From contig JAEULA010000054.1 of NCBI GenBank assembly GCA_016793165.1, positions 90,269 through 137,419 on the forward strand: a DNA stretch of 47,151 nt. Reading direction: 5' to 3'. Source of the stretch: Alphaproteobacteria bacterium (lineage in GTDB: Bacteria > Pseudomonadota > Alphaproteobacteria > CACIAM-22H2). Within the stretch, counting starts at the first letter, position 1; each line of letters starts with the position of its first letter. A model generated the notes under the pieces. It was given only the letters and a program-made list of their open reading frames with translations. It had not been told where the DNA came from and did not search any database. The position numbers and the translations under genes were made by a program. Below, piece by piece: positions 28,711 to 37,668 of this stretch.

Positions 28711-29634
28711 CTATTCGTTCAGCCCCTGGCCCGGATAGGGGTGCGTCGCGATCCAGTGGCGCGCGATGTCGATGCGCCGCGTGATCCACACGCCGGGGTG
28801 GCGCGTCACGTAGTCGAGGAAGCGCTGCAGGCCGGCGGCGCGCGCGGGATGGCCGACGACGCGCATGTGGAGGCCCACCGACATCATCTTCGGCGCACGT
28901 GCACCCTCGCGGTAGAGGACGTCGAAGCCGTCGCGCAGGAAGGCGAACCACTCGTCCGACGTGCCCATCCATCCGACATACTTGCCGTCGTTGGTGGTCA
29001 GCGAATAGGGCACGACGAGATGCGGCCGGCCCGCGACCGTCCGCCAGTAGGGCAGCTCGTCGTTGTAGCTGTCGGAGTCGTAGAGGAAGCCGCCCTCCTC
29101 GACGAGCAAGCGGCGGGTGTTGACGCTGGGGCCGTAGCGGCAATACCAACCGAGCGGCCGCTCGCCGACGGTCTGCGCGAGCGAGTGCACGGCCTTGGCG
29201 ATGTGCTCGCGCTCCTCGGCCTCGGTGAGGGCGAAATGCTTCACCCAGCGCCAGCCGTGGCAGCAGAGATCGAAGCCGGACTGCGCCACGGCGCGGGCCG
29301 CCGGCGGATTGCGCTCGAGCGCCAGCGCGCAGCCGAACACCGTCATCGGCAGGCCCCGCTCCTGGAACGTGCGCATCAGGCGCCAGAATCCGACCCGGCT
29401 GCCGTACTCGAACATCCCCTCGCCGGCGAGATCGCGGCCCTTGACGTCCTGCGGGCGGCCGAAGCCCTCGGTGAGCCCGGTCTCGGTGAAGCCCTCGCCG
29501 TCCTGGATCGACGGCTCGGAGCCCTCCTCGTAGTTCATGACGAAGTTGAGCGCGAGGCGCGCGCCGCCCGGCCATTTCGGATTGGGCGGCGTGGCGCCGT
29601 AACCGACGAAATCGCGCTGGATCCCGGTGCTCAT
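28711..29634 (-). CDS. Polysaccharide-deacetylase-fold amidase, allantoinase PuuE-like
   Basis: The 307-residue protein opens with DFVGYGATPPNPKWPGGARLALNFVMNYEEGSEPS, the characteristic start of PuuE-type allantoinases of the NodB/polysaccharide deacetylase fold. DLCCHGWRW and HPYPGQGLNE at the end, and SDSYNDELPYW, match the same family. PuuE opens the hydantoin ring of allantoin without the metal-site of classical allantoinase. Here no other ureide genes (allantoicase, ureidoglycolate enzymes) are visible, so another cyclic amide is possible. It sits 10 bp after the M20 gene in the same operon. Confidence 0.87.
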   Translation of the reverse strand: MSTGIQRDFVGYGATPPNPKWPGGARLALNFVMNYEEGSEPSIQDGEGFTETGLTEGFGRPQDVKGRDLAGEGMFEYGSRVGFWRLMRTFQERGLPMTVFGCALALERNPPAARAVAQSGFDLCCHGWRWVKHFALTEAEEREHIAKAVHSLAQTVGERPLGWYCRYGPSVNTRRLLVEEGGFLYDSDSYNDELPYWRTVAGRPHLVVPYSLTTNDGKYVGWMGTSDEWFAFLRDGFDVLYREGARAPKMMSVGLHMRVVGHPARAAGLQRFLDYVTRHPGVWITRRIDIARHWIATHPYPGQGLNE

Positions 29635-29644
29635 CCCGCCCTCC

Positions 29645-30784
29645 TCATCCCGCCAGGTCATCGACGAGTTCGGCAAACAGCCGGGCGCGCGGCACCAGCG
29701 ACGACACCAGGAGGTGCTCGCCGTGCGTATGCGGGCCCGCGCCGCCGACCCCGAGACCGTCGAGCGTCGGAATGCCCAAGGCGCCCGTGAAATTGCCGTC
29801 GCTGCCGCCGCCGAACTGGCCGCTGTAGACATGCAGCCCCTGGGCATCGGCGAAGGCCTTCGCCTTCGCCCACAGCGCCTGCGTGCCGACGTTGTCGCGG
29901 AACAGCGGGCGCACCGGTCCGCGTTCGACCTCGACGCGGGTTCCCGGGAACGGCGCCTCGAGCGCGGCCATCCGCGCCACGATGTCGTCGAAATCGGCTG
30001 GGGTCGGCGCGACGCAGAGCACCTCGGCATGGCACTCGATCGGCACGACATTGACGAAGGTGCCGCCGTTGACGATGCCGACCGAGAAGGTCTTGCCGCG
30101 CTCGAGATCGGACCAGCCCTCGATCGTCTCGATCAGGCGCGCCATGGCGCGGATCGCGCTGGCCCCGGCGCGGTTGTGCGCGCCGGCATGCGCCGGCTTG
30201 CCGAATACGTGCAGCTTGAATCGCAGGAAGGCGTGGCGCGCGGTGACGATGCGGCCGTCCATGCCCGGCTCCGGCACCAGGACGTGGGCATGCGCGCGCG
30301 CCTCGCGCTCGATCAGCGCGCGGGTCGACGGGCTGCCGACCTCCTCGTCCGGGATGAACAGGAAGGTGATTCGCCGGCGCGGGGCCCCGCTCCATTGCCG
30401 CAGCAGCTGCCGCACCGAGTAGGTGGCGAGATACATCCCGCCCTTCATGTCGAGGATGCCGGGGCCGTAGACCTTGTCGCCCTCGCGCCGGATCTTCAGC
30501 GCATCGTCGGCCGTGCCGACGAGGTGCACCGTGTCGAGATGCCCGAGCACGAGCACGCCCGGACCGTCCTCGCGGCCGGGAATCGTCGCCCGCACGACGT
30601 CGCCGAAGCCGTCGACCCCGGGGATCCGATCGATCGTCGCGCCGAGCTCGCGCATCGTCGCGGCGGCCTCGTCCATCATGCGGTTCACCGCGGCACGATC
30701 CACCGTCGGGCTCTCGATCGCGACCCAGCGCAGGATCCCGGCGAGGATCTCGTCCTCGTTGAAGCTGTTGGATGCGACGGCCAC
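29645..30784 (-). CDS. M20 family metallopeptidase / amidohydrolase (carboxypeptidase G2-like)
   Basis: The 379-residue protein has the M20 zinc motifs: GHLDTVH near residue 86, GPGILDMKGGMYLA near 117, PDEEVGSPSTRAL near 150 with the catalytic Glu pair, PEPGMDGRIVTARHAFLRF, and HTHGEHL near 358. The dimerisation domain lies between about 185 and 290. It removes an acyl or carbamoyl group or a C-terminal residue; the glutamate carboxypeptidase-like pattern is the best match but carbamoylases share it. The start is a GTG with AAAGGGGG just upstream. It is first in the operon and divergent from the CoA-transferase operon across the palindromic operator. Confidence 0.9.
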   Translation of the reverse strand: MAVASNSFNEDEILAGILRWVAIESPTVDRAAVNRMMDEAAATMRELGATIDRIPGVDGFGDVVRATIPGREDGPGVLVLGHLDTVHLVGTADDALKIRREGDKVYGPGILDMKGGMYLATYSVRQLLRQWSGAPRRRITFLFIPDEEVGSPSTRALIEREARAHAHVLVPEPGMDGRIVTARHAFLRFKLHVFGKPAHAGAHNRAGASAIRAMARLIETIEGWSDLERGKTFSVGIVNGGTFVNVVPIECHAEVLCVAPTPADFDDIVARMAALEAPFPGTRVEVERGPVRPLFRDNVGTQALWAKAKAFADAQGLHVYSGQFGGGSDGNFTGALGIPTLDGLGVGGAGPHTHGEHLLVSSLVPRARLFAELVDDLAG

Positions 30785-30960
30785 GATTCCCCCTTTGGAC
30801 TTATGGAGCCGCAGCTTACAGCGGGGCGCGCCGCCGAGAAGCCGCCTCGCATCGCCGCGGCATGCGCGCGGCGCCGGCGGCGGCGCCACGACGCCGAGCG
30901 GTCCGAGCGCCGCGGCCATGCGCGCGACCACGACGAACGCCGCCATGCTGCGACGCAGCG

Positions 30961-30986
30961 ATTGCCGATTGTAGACAATCCGCAAT
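30961..30986. promoter_or_regulatory. Palindromic operator, GntR (FCD) type
   Basis: ATTGCCGATTGT (30961-30972) is followed by AG and then ACAATCCGCAAT (30975-30986): a 12-bp inverted repeat with one mismatch. The centre TTGTAGACAA fits the general GntR-family operator pattern GT-N(x)-AC. The only regulator gene in the window, a GntR/FCD protein at 33054, is the third gene of the operon that starts 47 bp downstream. The site overlaps the predicted -35 element, as expected for a repressor site. Confidence 0.72.
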
Positions 30987-30999
30987 CCGCGGGCATACT
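30972..30999 (+). promoter_or_regulatory. Candidate promoter of the CoA-transferase/GntR/ABC operon
   Basis: TAGACA (30972-30977, five of six -35 matches) and CATACT (30994-30999, four of six -10 matches) are 16 bp apart. Transcription would start near 31006, about 27 bp before the first ATG. The -35 box lies inside the palindrome. Confidence 0.5.
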
Positions 31000-31032
31000 C
31001 GACCGCGACCTCCATTCGACGACCGGTGCACC

Positions 31033-32226
31033 ATGACCTTCCCGCGTGCCTCGACGGCGCTCTCGCGCTTCACCGTGCTCGACCTGACGCGCGTGCGCTC
31101 GGGCCCGACTGCCGTGCGCCAGCTCGCCGACTGGGGCGCCAATGTCGTCAAGATCGAGATGCCCGAAGGTCTGGAGAGCGGCGATCCCGCCGGCGGCCCG
31201 CGCCAGGGCCCCGACTTCCAGAACCTCCACCGCAACAAGCGCTCGATCACCCTGAATCTGAAGACGCCCGAGGGGCTCGCGATCTTCCGCCGCCTCGTCG
31301 CGCGCGCCGACGTCGTCGTGGAGAACTTCCGCCCCGACGTGAAGGAGCGCCTGGGCATCGACTATCCGGCGCTGAGGGCGATCAACCCGCGCATCGTGCT
31401 GGCGAGCATCTCCGGCTTCGGCCAGGACGGCCCCTACCGCGAGCGTCCCGGCTTCGACCAGATCGCCCAGGGCATGGGCGGGCTGATGTCGATCACCGGC
31501 CTGCCGGGCCAGGGTCCGGTGCGCGTCGGCATCCCGATCGCCGACCTGTGCGCCGGGCTGTTTTGCGCCCACGGCATCATGGTCGCGCTGCTCGAGCGCG
31601 AGGTCTCCGGCGAGGGCCAGTGGGTGCAGACGTCGCTGCTGCAGGCGCAGATCTTCATGCTCGACTTCCAGGCCGCGCGCTGGCTGCTCAAGGGCGAGGT
31701 GCCCAAGCAGGCCGGCAACAACCACCCCACCAGCATCCCGACCGGCGTGTTCCGGACTCGCGACGGCCACATCAACATCGCGACCACCGGGCAGAAGATC
31801 TGGGAGCGGTTCTGCCGCGCGATCGGCGCCGAGGATCTCGTCGCGGCGCCCGCCTATGCCACCGCGGCCGCGCGGTCCGCCAACCGCGACGCGCTCAACG
31901 CGGAGATCGAGCGCCGGCTCGCCGCCGAGACCAGCGACGCGCTGATGGCGAAGCTCAACGCCGCCGGCGTGCCCTGCGGGCCGATCTACTCGATCGACCA
32001 GGTGTTCGCCGACCCGCAGGTGCGCCATCTCGGCATCGCGCAGGGCGTCGCGCACGACGACGGCACGCAGCAGACCCTGGTCGGCCAGCCGGTGGCGCTG
32101 TCGCGCACGCCGAGCCGCGTCGCCGCACCGACGCCCGACAGCGGCGCGCACACCGACGCGGTGCTGCGCGAGTTCGGCCTGACGCCCGCGGAGATCGACG
32201 CCGCGCGCGCCGCCAGGGCCCTCTGA
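31033..32226 (+). CDS. CaiB/BaiF family CoA transferase
   Basis: The 397-residue enzyme is a family III CoA transferase. Visible features are VLDLTRVRSGPTAVRQLADWGANVVKIEMP at the N-terminus, HRNKRSITLNLKTPEG, ENFRPDVKERLGIDY, and GIPIADLCAGLFCAHGIMVAL near residue 175, where the Asp is the expected covalent nucleophile. It moves CoA from a donor acyl-CoA to a carboxylic acid, probably activating the compound brought in by the ABC importer of this operon. It is the first gene of the operon and follows the promoter/operator. Confidence 0.92.
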   Translation: MTFPRASTALSRFTVLDLTRVRSGPTAVRQLADWGANVVKIEMPEGLESGDPAGGPRQGPDFQNLHRNKRSITLNLKTPEGLAIFRRLVARADVVVENFRPDVKERLGIDYPALRAINPRIVLASISGFGQDGPYRERPGFDQIAQGMGGLMSITGLPGQGPVRVGIPIADLCAGLFCAHGIMVALLEREVSGEGQWVQTSLLQAQIFMLDFQAARWLLKGEVPKQAGNNHPTSIPTGVFRTRDGHINIATTGQKIWERFCRAIGAEDLVAAPAYATAAARSANRDALNAEIERRLAAETSDALMAKLNAAGVPCGPIYSIDQVFADPQVRHLGIAQGVAHDDGTQQTLVGQPVALSRTPSRVAAPTPDSGAHTDAVLREFGLTPAEIDAARAARAL

Positions 32227-32260
32227 TCCCTCCCCCAGCGACCCACGGAGCCCCCGACCC

Positions 32261-33049
32261 ATGTCCACCGACAAGATGCTCGCCGAGAAGCGCGGCGCGA
32301 TCGGAATCATGACCTTCAACAATCCGGAGCGGCACAACGCGGTGTCGCTGGAGATGTGGGAGGCCGCCGACCGGATCCTTTCCGACTTCATCGCCGACCC
32401 GGCGATCCGGGTGGTGGTGATCACCGGCGCCGGCGGCAGGTCCTTCGTGTCGGGCGCCGACATCTCGAAGTTCGACAGCGAGCGGGCATCGCTCGAGGGC
32501 GTGCGCAAGTACAACGCCGCGGTCGAGCGCATGTACGGCGGCATCTACGAGCTGCCCAAGCCGACCATCGCGATGATTCGCGGCTACTGCATGGGAGGCG
32601 GCCTCGGCCTCGCGATCTCCTGCGACATTCGCGTGTGCAACGAGACCTCGAAGTTCGCGCTGCCCGCGGCCAAGCTCGGGCTCGGCTACGGCTTCACGCC
32701 GATGAAGCGCTTCGTCGACGTGCTCGGGCCGGCCGTGACCAAGGAGATCTTCTTCACGGCACGCCAGTACGACGCCGCCACGGCACTGCGCTGGAACATG
32801 GTGAACCACGTGGTGCCGGACGCCGAGATCGAGGCCTTCGTGATGTCGATGGCCGAGACGATCGCCGGCAATGCGCCGCTGACGGTCGGGAGCATCAAGG
32901 CGATCGCGCAGCAGATCGTGAAGGACCCGACCCAGCGCGACCTGGGTATGTGCGACGCGATGGTCGAGAAGTGCTTCGCGAGCCAGGACTACATCGAGGG
33001 CCGCCGCGCGTTCATGGAGAAGCGCAAGCCCGTGTTCACGGGCAGCTGA
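32261..33049 (+). CDS. Enoyl-CoA hydratase/isomerase (crotonase) family protein
   Basis: The 262-residue protein has the crotonase oxyanion-hole segments SFVSGADISKF near residue 65 and GYCMGGGLGLAISCD near 110, with the typical N-terminal IGIMTFNNPERHNAVS. Of the two glutamates used by true hydratases, the first position appears as Ala in ALPAAKLGLGYGF, while a Glu is kept in VTKEIFFTARQYDA; by this reading it may be an isomerase, lyase or hydrolase rather than a classical hydratase. That alignment was done by eye. It acts on the CoA thioester made by the upstream transferase. Confidence 0.9.
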   Translation: MSTDKMLAEKRGAIGIMTFNNPERHNAVSLEMWEAADRILSDFIADPAIRVVVITGAGGRSFVSGADISKFDSERASLEGVRKYNAAVERMYGGIYELPKPTIAMIRGYCMGGGLGLAISCDIRVCNETSKFALPAAKLGLGYGFTPMKRFVDVLGPAVTKEIFFTARQYDAATALRWNMVNHVVPDAEIEAFVMSMAETIAGNAPLTVGSIKAIAQQIVKDPTQRDLGMCDAMVEKCFASQDYIEGRRAFMEKRKPVFTGS

Positions 33050-33053
33050 CCGC

Positions 33054-33743
33054 ATGCCCGCCGCCGCCCGCTCGGCCATCGAGCTCGTCCGCACCGCCTC
33101 GCTCGCGACCCTCGTCCAGGACGAGATCGTGCGCATGCTGCGGGCGGGCGAGCTCGCTGCCGGCGCGAAGCTCAACGAGCTCGCGATCGCCGGGCGGCTG
33201 GGCGTCTCGCGCGGTCCGGTCCGCGAGGCCTTCCGCGCGCTCGAGGAATCCGGACTCGTGCGCTGCGAGAAGAACCGCGGCGTCTTCGTGCGGGAGATCT
33301 CGGCGGCCGAGGCGGCCGAGCTCTACGCCCTGCGCGCCGGCCTCGACGAGCTCGCCGTCCGGCTGCTCGCGCCGATCGCGACCGACGTGCAGATCGCCGA
33401 GCTGCGCCGGATGGTGACGCAGCTCGACCGGCTGGGGCCCGCCGGCATCGACGCGTATTTCCCGCTGAACCTCGCCTTCCACGATCGCGTCGTGGAGATG
33501 ACCGGCAACGGCAAGCTCCTGATCACCTACCGCCGCGTGATCAACGAGATGCATCTGCTGCGCCGCCATGGCCTCACGGCCGGCGGCGGGCTCAAGGTCT
33601 CGAACGCCGAGCACCGCGCGATCGTCGACGCGCTGGCGCGCCGCGACGTCGCGGCGGCGACCCGCGCCGCCCGCGAGCACGTCACCGCCGGCGGCGCGCG
33701 ACTGCGCAGCGCGCCGGGCCTGCCCTTCCGGCCGGAGGCCTGA
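33054..33743 (+). CDS. GntR family transcriptional regulator (FCD domain)
   Basis: The 229-residue regulator has an N-terminal winged helix-turn-helix with LNELAIAGRLGVSRGPVREAFRALEESGLV, the GntR signature, and a C-terminal all-helical FCD domain. That domain carries likely metal ligands: NLAFHDRVVEM, NAEHRAIVDAL and AAREHV. It probably binds a small carboxylic acid via the metal. The gene lies 5 bp after the crotonase gene and 7 bp before the ABC ATPase gene. The palindrome at 30961 in front of the operon is the most likely target. Confidence 0.93.
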   Translation: MPAAARSAIELVRTASLATLVQDEIVRMLRAGELAAGAKLNELAIAGRLGVSRGPVREAFRALEESGLVRCEKNRGVFVREISAAEAAELYALRAGLDELAVRLLAPIATDVQIAELRRMVTQLDRLGPAGIDAYFPLNLAFHDRVVEMTGNGKLLITYRRVINEMHLLRRHGLTAGGGLKVSNAEHRAIVDALARRDVAAATRAAREHVTAGGARLRSAPGLPFRPEA

Positions 33744-33749
33744 GGCGCG

Positions 33750-34811
33750 ATGGCCAGGCTCACCCTCGCCGGACTCACCAAGCGCTACGGGACGCAGGCG
33801 GTGGTCGATCGCGTGGACCTCGGGATCGACCACGGCCTGCTGGTCTGCCTGCTCGGCCCTTCGGGCTGCGGCAAGACGACGACGCTGCGGCTGATCGCCG
33901 GCTTCGTCGAACCGAGCGCCGGCGAGATCCGTGTCGGTGATCGCATCGTCTCGGCGCCGGGCCGCACGCTGCCCCCCGAGCAGCGCAACATGTCGATGAT
34001 CTTCCAGAGCTACGCGCTGTGGCCGCACATGACGGTGGCCGAGAACGTCGCCTACGGCCTCACCCTGCGCCGCCTGGCCAAGGACGAGATCGCGCGCCGC
34101 GTGGCCGCGATCCTCGCGGTCGCCAAGCTCGAGTTGCTCGCGGCGCGCTACCCCGGCGAGCTCTCCGGCGGCCAGCAGCAGCGCGTGGCCCTCGCCCGCG
34201 CCCTCGTGGTCGAGCCAGAGACGCTGCTGCTCGACGAGCCGCTGTCCAACCTCGACGCCAATCTGCGCGAGGAGATGCGCTTCGAGCTCCGCCGCCTCCA
34301 CGACCAGTACCGCTACACGACGGTCTACGTGACCCACGACCAGGCCGAGGCGATGACGACCGCCGACCGCATCGTGGTCATGAACGCGGGCAGGATCGAG
34401 CAGGCCGGCACGCCCGAGGACGTCTACGGTCGGCCCGAGAGCGAGTTCGTCGCGCGTTTCATCGGCGGCAGCAACATCCTGCGCGGCCGGCGCCTCGACG
34501 AACGCCATGTCGAGCTCGGCGGCCTGCGACTGCGCTGCGGCCAGGGGCGCCTCGGTCCGGGCGATGCCGCGCTATGCGTGCGCTTCCACGATATCCGCCT
34601 GCTGGCAGCCGCCCCGGCGCCGGGCACGGAGAACATCGCGCCGGTCGTTATCGAGCGTCGCGTCTTCCTCGGCGCCAGCCGCGACTACTTCGCGTCGCTC
34701 GCGGACGGGACGGCGCTGCGCATCACGACGCCGCCGGAACTCGACCTGCAGCCGGGAACGAAGGCCTGGATCCACATGCCACCGGAAAAATGCCGGGGCC
34801 TGGATCGCTGA
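33750..34811 (+). CDS. ABC transporter ATPase, PotA/FbpC type with TOBE domain
   Basis: The 353-residue ATPase has Walker A GPSGCGKTTTLRLIAGF near residue 36, Q-loop MIFQSYALWPHMTVAENVAYG, signature LSGGQQQRVALARAL, Walker B LLLDEPLSNLDANLR and VYVTHDQAEAMTTADR. The C-terminal 110 residues form a TOBE regulatory domain. The type serves Fe3+, putrescine/spermidine, thiamine or 2-aminoethylphosphonate importers. It is encoded directly before its binding protein and fused permease. Confidence 0.93.
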   Translation: MARLTLAGLTKRYGTQAVVDRVDLGIDHGLLVCLLGPSGCGKTTTLRLIAGFVEPSAGEIRVGDRIVSAPGRTLPPEQRNMSMIFQSYALWPHMTVAENVAYGLTLRRLAKDEIARRVAAILAVAKLELLAARYPGELSGGQQQRVALARALVVEPETLLLDEPLSNLDANLREEMRFELRRLHDQYRYTTVYVTHDQAEAMTTADRIVVMNAGRIEQAGTPEDVYGRPESEFVARFIGGSNILRGRRLDERHVELGGLRLRCGQGRLGPGDAALCVRFHDIRLLAAAPAPGTENIAPVVIERRVFLGASRDYFASLADGTALRITTPPELDLQPGTKAWIHMPPEKCRGLDR

Positions 34812-34831
34812 GTCCAACCAGGGAGGAACCC

Positions 34832-35875
34832 ATGATCGATCGTCGAACGCTACTCGCCTCGACCGCCGGCATCGCGCTGGCGGGCACCGCGCGGGCGCAG
34901 GCCCTCGCGCCGTCGAAGATCACCCCCGAGCTTGTGGACGCGGCCCGCAAGGAAGGCAAGATCGTCTTCTACACGTCGGTGGAGATCCAGGTCGGCGAAC
35001 GCATCGCCAAGGCGTTCGAAGCGCGCTACCCGGGCATCAAGGTCCAGGTCGAGCGGTCCGGCTCCGAGCGGATCTATCAGCGCCTCGGCCAGGAGCGGTC
35101 GAGCCGCATCCACGCCTGCGACGTCGTCTCCACCTCCGACGCCGCGCACTTCATCATCTGGAAGCGCGACGGCTGGCTCGAGCCGCATCTGCCGGAGGAC
35201 GTCGCCGTCCACTTCCCGGCCGACCAGCGCGAGCCCGACGGCGCGTACGCGCCCTGGCGCTACTCGCTGTCGGTGATGGGCTACAACACGAAGCTTGTGA
35301 AGCCCGAGGAGGCGCCGCGGAGCCTCGCCGACCTGGTGGATCCCAAGTGGAGCGGAAAGATCGTCAAGGCGCATCCGAGCTACTCGGGCACGATCCTCAC
35401 GGCGACGTTCCAGATCGCTCGCGACCTCGGCTGGCCATATCTCGAGAAGCTCTCCAAGCAGAAGGTGATGCAGGTCCAGTCGGCGACCGAGCCGCCCAAG
35501 AAGCTCTCGCTCGGCGAGCGCGCCATCATGGCCGACGGCAACGACTACGTGCTGCTGCAGCTGAAGGACCAGGGGAACCCGGTCGAGATCATCTACGCCA
35601 CCGACGGGTCGCCGCTGGTCATCAGCCCCTCGGCGGTGATGAAGAACGCCCCGAACCCGAATGCCGCGAAGCTGTTCCAGAACTACCTCTACACCGCCGA
35701 GGGACAGCAGTACCTCGTCGACGTCGGGTTCATGCGCTCGTTCCACCCGCAGGTGAAGCCGCGCGAGGGCATGCCGCCGCTGTCCCAGATCAAGGTGATG
35801 AAGGAGGACGCGGCCGCCGTCGTCGACCAGGTGGAATCGATCAAGGAGCGCTATCGCAAGCTCTTCGGCACCTGA
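34832..35875 (+). CDS. Periplasmic binding protein, FbpA/iron-type (family 1)
   Basis: The 347-residue protein has a twin-arginine-like signal (MIDRRTLLASTAGIALAGTA, cleavage near ARAQA) and the start of the mature protein LVDAARKEGKIVFYTSVEI, typical of the FbpA/AfuA-like group. YNTKLVKPEEAPRSLADLVDPKW near residue 155 is also diagnostic. The paired Tyr residues that bind Fe3+ in FbpA are not obvious, so an organic anion is a better guess given the catabolic neighbours. The start has a GGGAGGAACC site. An intercistronic hairpin follows 11 bp after the stop. Confidence 0.9.
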   Translation: MIDRRTLLASTAGIALAGTARAQALAPSKITPELVDAARKEGKIVFYTSVEIQVGERIAKAFEARYPGIKVQVERSGSERIYQRLGQERSSRIHACDVVSTSDAAHFIIWKRDGWLEPHLPEDVAVHFPADQREPDGAYAPWRYSLSVMGYNTKLVKPEEAPRSLADLVDPKWSGKIVKAHPSYSGTILTATFQIARDLGWPYLEKLSKQKVMQVQSATEPPKKLSLGERAIMADGNDYVLLQLKDQGNPVEIIYATDGSPLVISPSAVMKNAPNPNAAKLFQNYLYTAEGQQYLVDVGFMRSFHPQVKPREGMPPLSQIKVMKEDAAAVVDQVESIKERYRKLFGT

Positions 35876-35886
35876 GACGCCGACGC

Positions 35887-35926
35887 GGGGCCGGCGGGGC
35901 GGCGCGCGCGCCGTCGCGCCGGCCCC
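35887..35926 (+). promoter_or_regulatory. Nested intercistronic hairpin between binding protein and permease genes
   Basis: Exact 10-bp arms GGGGCCGGCG (35887-35896) and CGCCGGCCCC (35917-35926) enclose a further palindrome, CGGCGCGCGCGCCG. The structure fills most of the 73-bp gap. Hairpins in this place usually protect the binding-protein message and reduce permease expression. There is no T-tract. Confidence 0.6.
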
Positions 35927-35948
35927 GGGGTCGCGAACGAACGCCGCC

Positions 35949-37640
35949 ATGCCCGCCGCATTCCGCTTCGACCTCTCCCGACCGCTCTTTGCGGCGCTCG
36001 CGCTGTTCCTCTGCGCGCTGATCGGGCTGCCGCTGTCGTGGCTGTTCGTGCATGCCTTCACCGAGCGCGGCGGCGCGATCGGGATCGGGAATTTCGCCAC
36101 CGTCCTCACCGATCCTGACTATCTCGAGCCCCTGCTCGCGACCCTCGCCATCGCCCTCAGCGTCGGCATCCTCGCCGCGGCGGTCGCCGCCCCGATCGGA
36201 TGGCTGGTCGCGCGCACCGACATGCCGCTGCCGGGCATGGTGCGCTCGCTGATCATGGCGTCCTTCGTGACGCCGCCGTTCCTCGGCGCCATCGCCTGGG
36301 AGATCCTCGCGGCGCCCAACAGCGGCATCCTCAACCGGATCTGGCGCGACTGGACCGGCGCCGAGGATCCGCTGTTCAACATCTATTCGATGCCGGGGCT
36401 CGCCTTCGTCATCGCCTGCTACACGTTCCCCTTCGTCTTCGTGCTCGTCGCCAATGCGCTGGACCGCATTCCCGCCGAGCTCGAGGACGCCTCGTCGATC
36501 CTCGGCGGCCGCGCCTTCGACACGGCGCGACGAATCACGATCCCGCTCGTCCTGCCCGCGATCCTCGCGGGCGCGCTGGTCGCCTTCCTGCAGGCGATGA
36601 CGCTGTTCGGCTCGCCGGCGATCCTGGCCATGCCTGCGGGCTTCCACACCATGACGACGAAGATCTGGAGCCTGTTCCAGTACCCGCCAAAGCCCGGGCT
36701 TGCCGCCGCCGCCGCCGTCCCCCTGCTGCTCGTGACGATCGTGCTGCTGCAGGTCCAGCGCCGGCTCCTCGGGCGCCGCGGCTACGCGGTCGTCGGCGGC
36801 AAGTACGGCCGGCCGCGCCGCATCGCGCTGGGCGCCTGGCGCTGGGCCGCGCTCGCGGCCTGCCTGCTTGTCCTGATGCTGCCGGTCTTCCTGCCCTATG
36901 CCGCGCTGTTCAAGGCCGCCTTCACGCGCGTGCCGTCGGAGCCGATCAGCCTCGCCCGGCTCACGCTGCACAACTTCAACTTCGTGTTCTTCGAGTTCTC
37001 CCAGACGCACCAGGCGCTGCGCAATACGCTGGTCCTCGGCGCCGCCTCGGCGACGATCGGTGCCGCCCTCGCCTTCATCATCGCCTATCTCACGACCCGG
37101 CAGGCGATCGCCGGGCACCGGATCCTGAACTTCCTCGCCACGGCACCGATCGCGATCCCCGGGATCGTGCTCGGCGTCGGCCTGTTCCTCAGCTACACGC
37201 GTCCGCCGCTCGTGCTCTACGGCACACTGTGGATCCTGCTGCTCGCCTATCTCACGATCGAGCTGCCGGCGGCCTACCAGCAGCTGCAGAGCGCGTTCCG
37301 CGCCGTGCATCCCGAGCTCGAGGAGGCCAGCCGCATCCTGGGCGCCACGCGGCTGCGCGCCCTGCGCGATGTCACGGCCCCGCTCGTCCGCTCGGGGCTG
37401 ATCGCCGCGTGGTGCTTCGTCTTCATCGGCGTGATGCGCGAGCTCTCGGCGGCGATCATGCTGTTCACAGCCAACACAAAGCCGATCTCGGTCGTGATCT
37501 ACGATCTCAACGAGAGCGGCGACCTCGGCGCGATCTCGGTCCTCGGCCTTGCCATGCTGCTGATCACCTTCGCCATCGTGCTCCTCGTCAACCGCCTGCA
37601 GGGCTCGGCCGGCGGGCAACCCGCCGCGGCCGCAGGCTGA
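35949..37640 (+). CDS. Fused two-domain ABC transporter permease (FbpB type)
   Basis: The 563-residue membrane protein contains two permease halves. The first EAA loop reads PAELEDASSILGGRAFDTARRITIPLVLPAIL near residue 175 and the second PELEEASRILGATRLRALRDVTAPLVRSGLI near 455. About twelve transmembrane helices are visible. Single-chain permeases of this type serve Fe3+ and thiamine-like importers; here it forms the channel for the solute of the catabolic operon. The start has only a weak ribosome binding site, consistent with lower expression than the binding protein. Confidence 0.92.
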   Translation: MPAAFRFDLSRPLFAALALFLCALIGLPLSWLFVHAFTERGGAIGIGNFATVLTDPDYLEPLLATLAIALSVGILAAAVAAPIGWLVARTDMPLPGMVRSLIMASFVTPPFLGAIAWEILAAPNSGILNRIWRDWTGAEDPLFNIYSMPGLAFVIACYTFPFVFVLVANALDRIPAELEDASSILGGRAFDTARRITIPLVLPAILAGALVAFLQAMTLFGSPAILAMPAGFHTMTTKIWSLFQYPPKPGLAAAAAVPLLLVTIVLLQVQRRLLGRRGYAVVGGKYGRPRRIALGAWRWAALAACLLVLMLPVFLPYAALFKAAFTRVPSEPISLARLTLHNFNFVFFEFSQTHQALRNTLVLGAASATIGAALAFIIAYLTTRQAIAGHRILNFLATAPIAIPGIVLGVGLFLSYTRPPLVLYGTLWILLLAYLTIELPAAYQQLQSAFRAVHPELEEASRILGATRLRALRDVTAPLVRSGLIAAWCFVFIGVMRELSAAIMLFTANTKPISVVIYDLNESGDLGAISVLGLAMLLITFAIVLLVNRLQGSAGGQPAAAAG

Positions 37641-37668
37641 CCGAAACCCGCGACCCACGGAACCCGCC

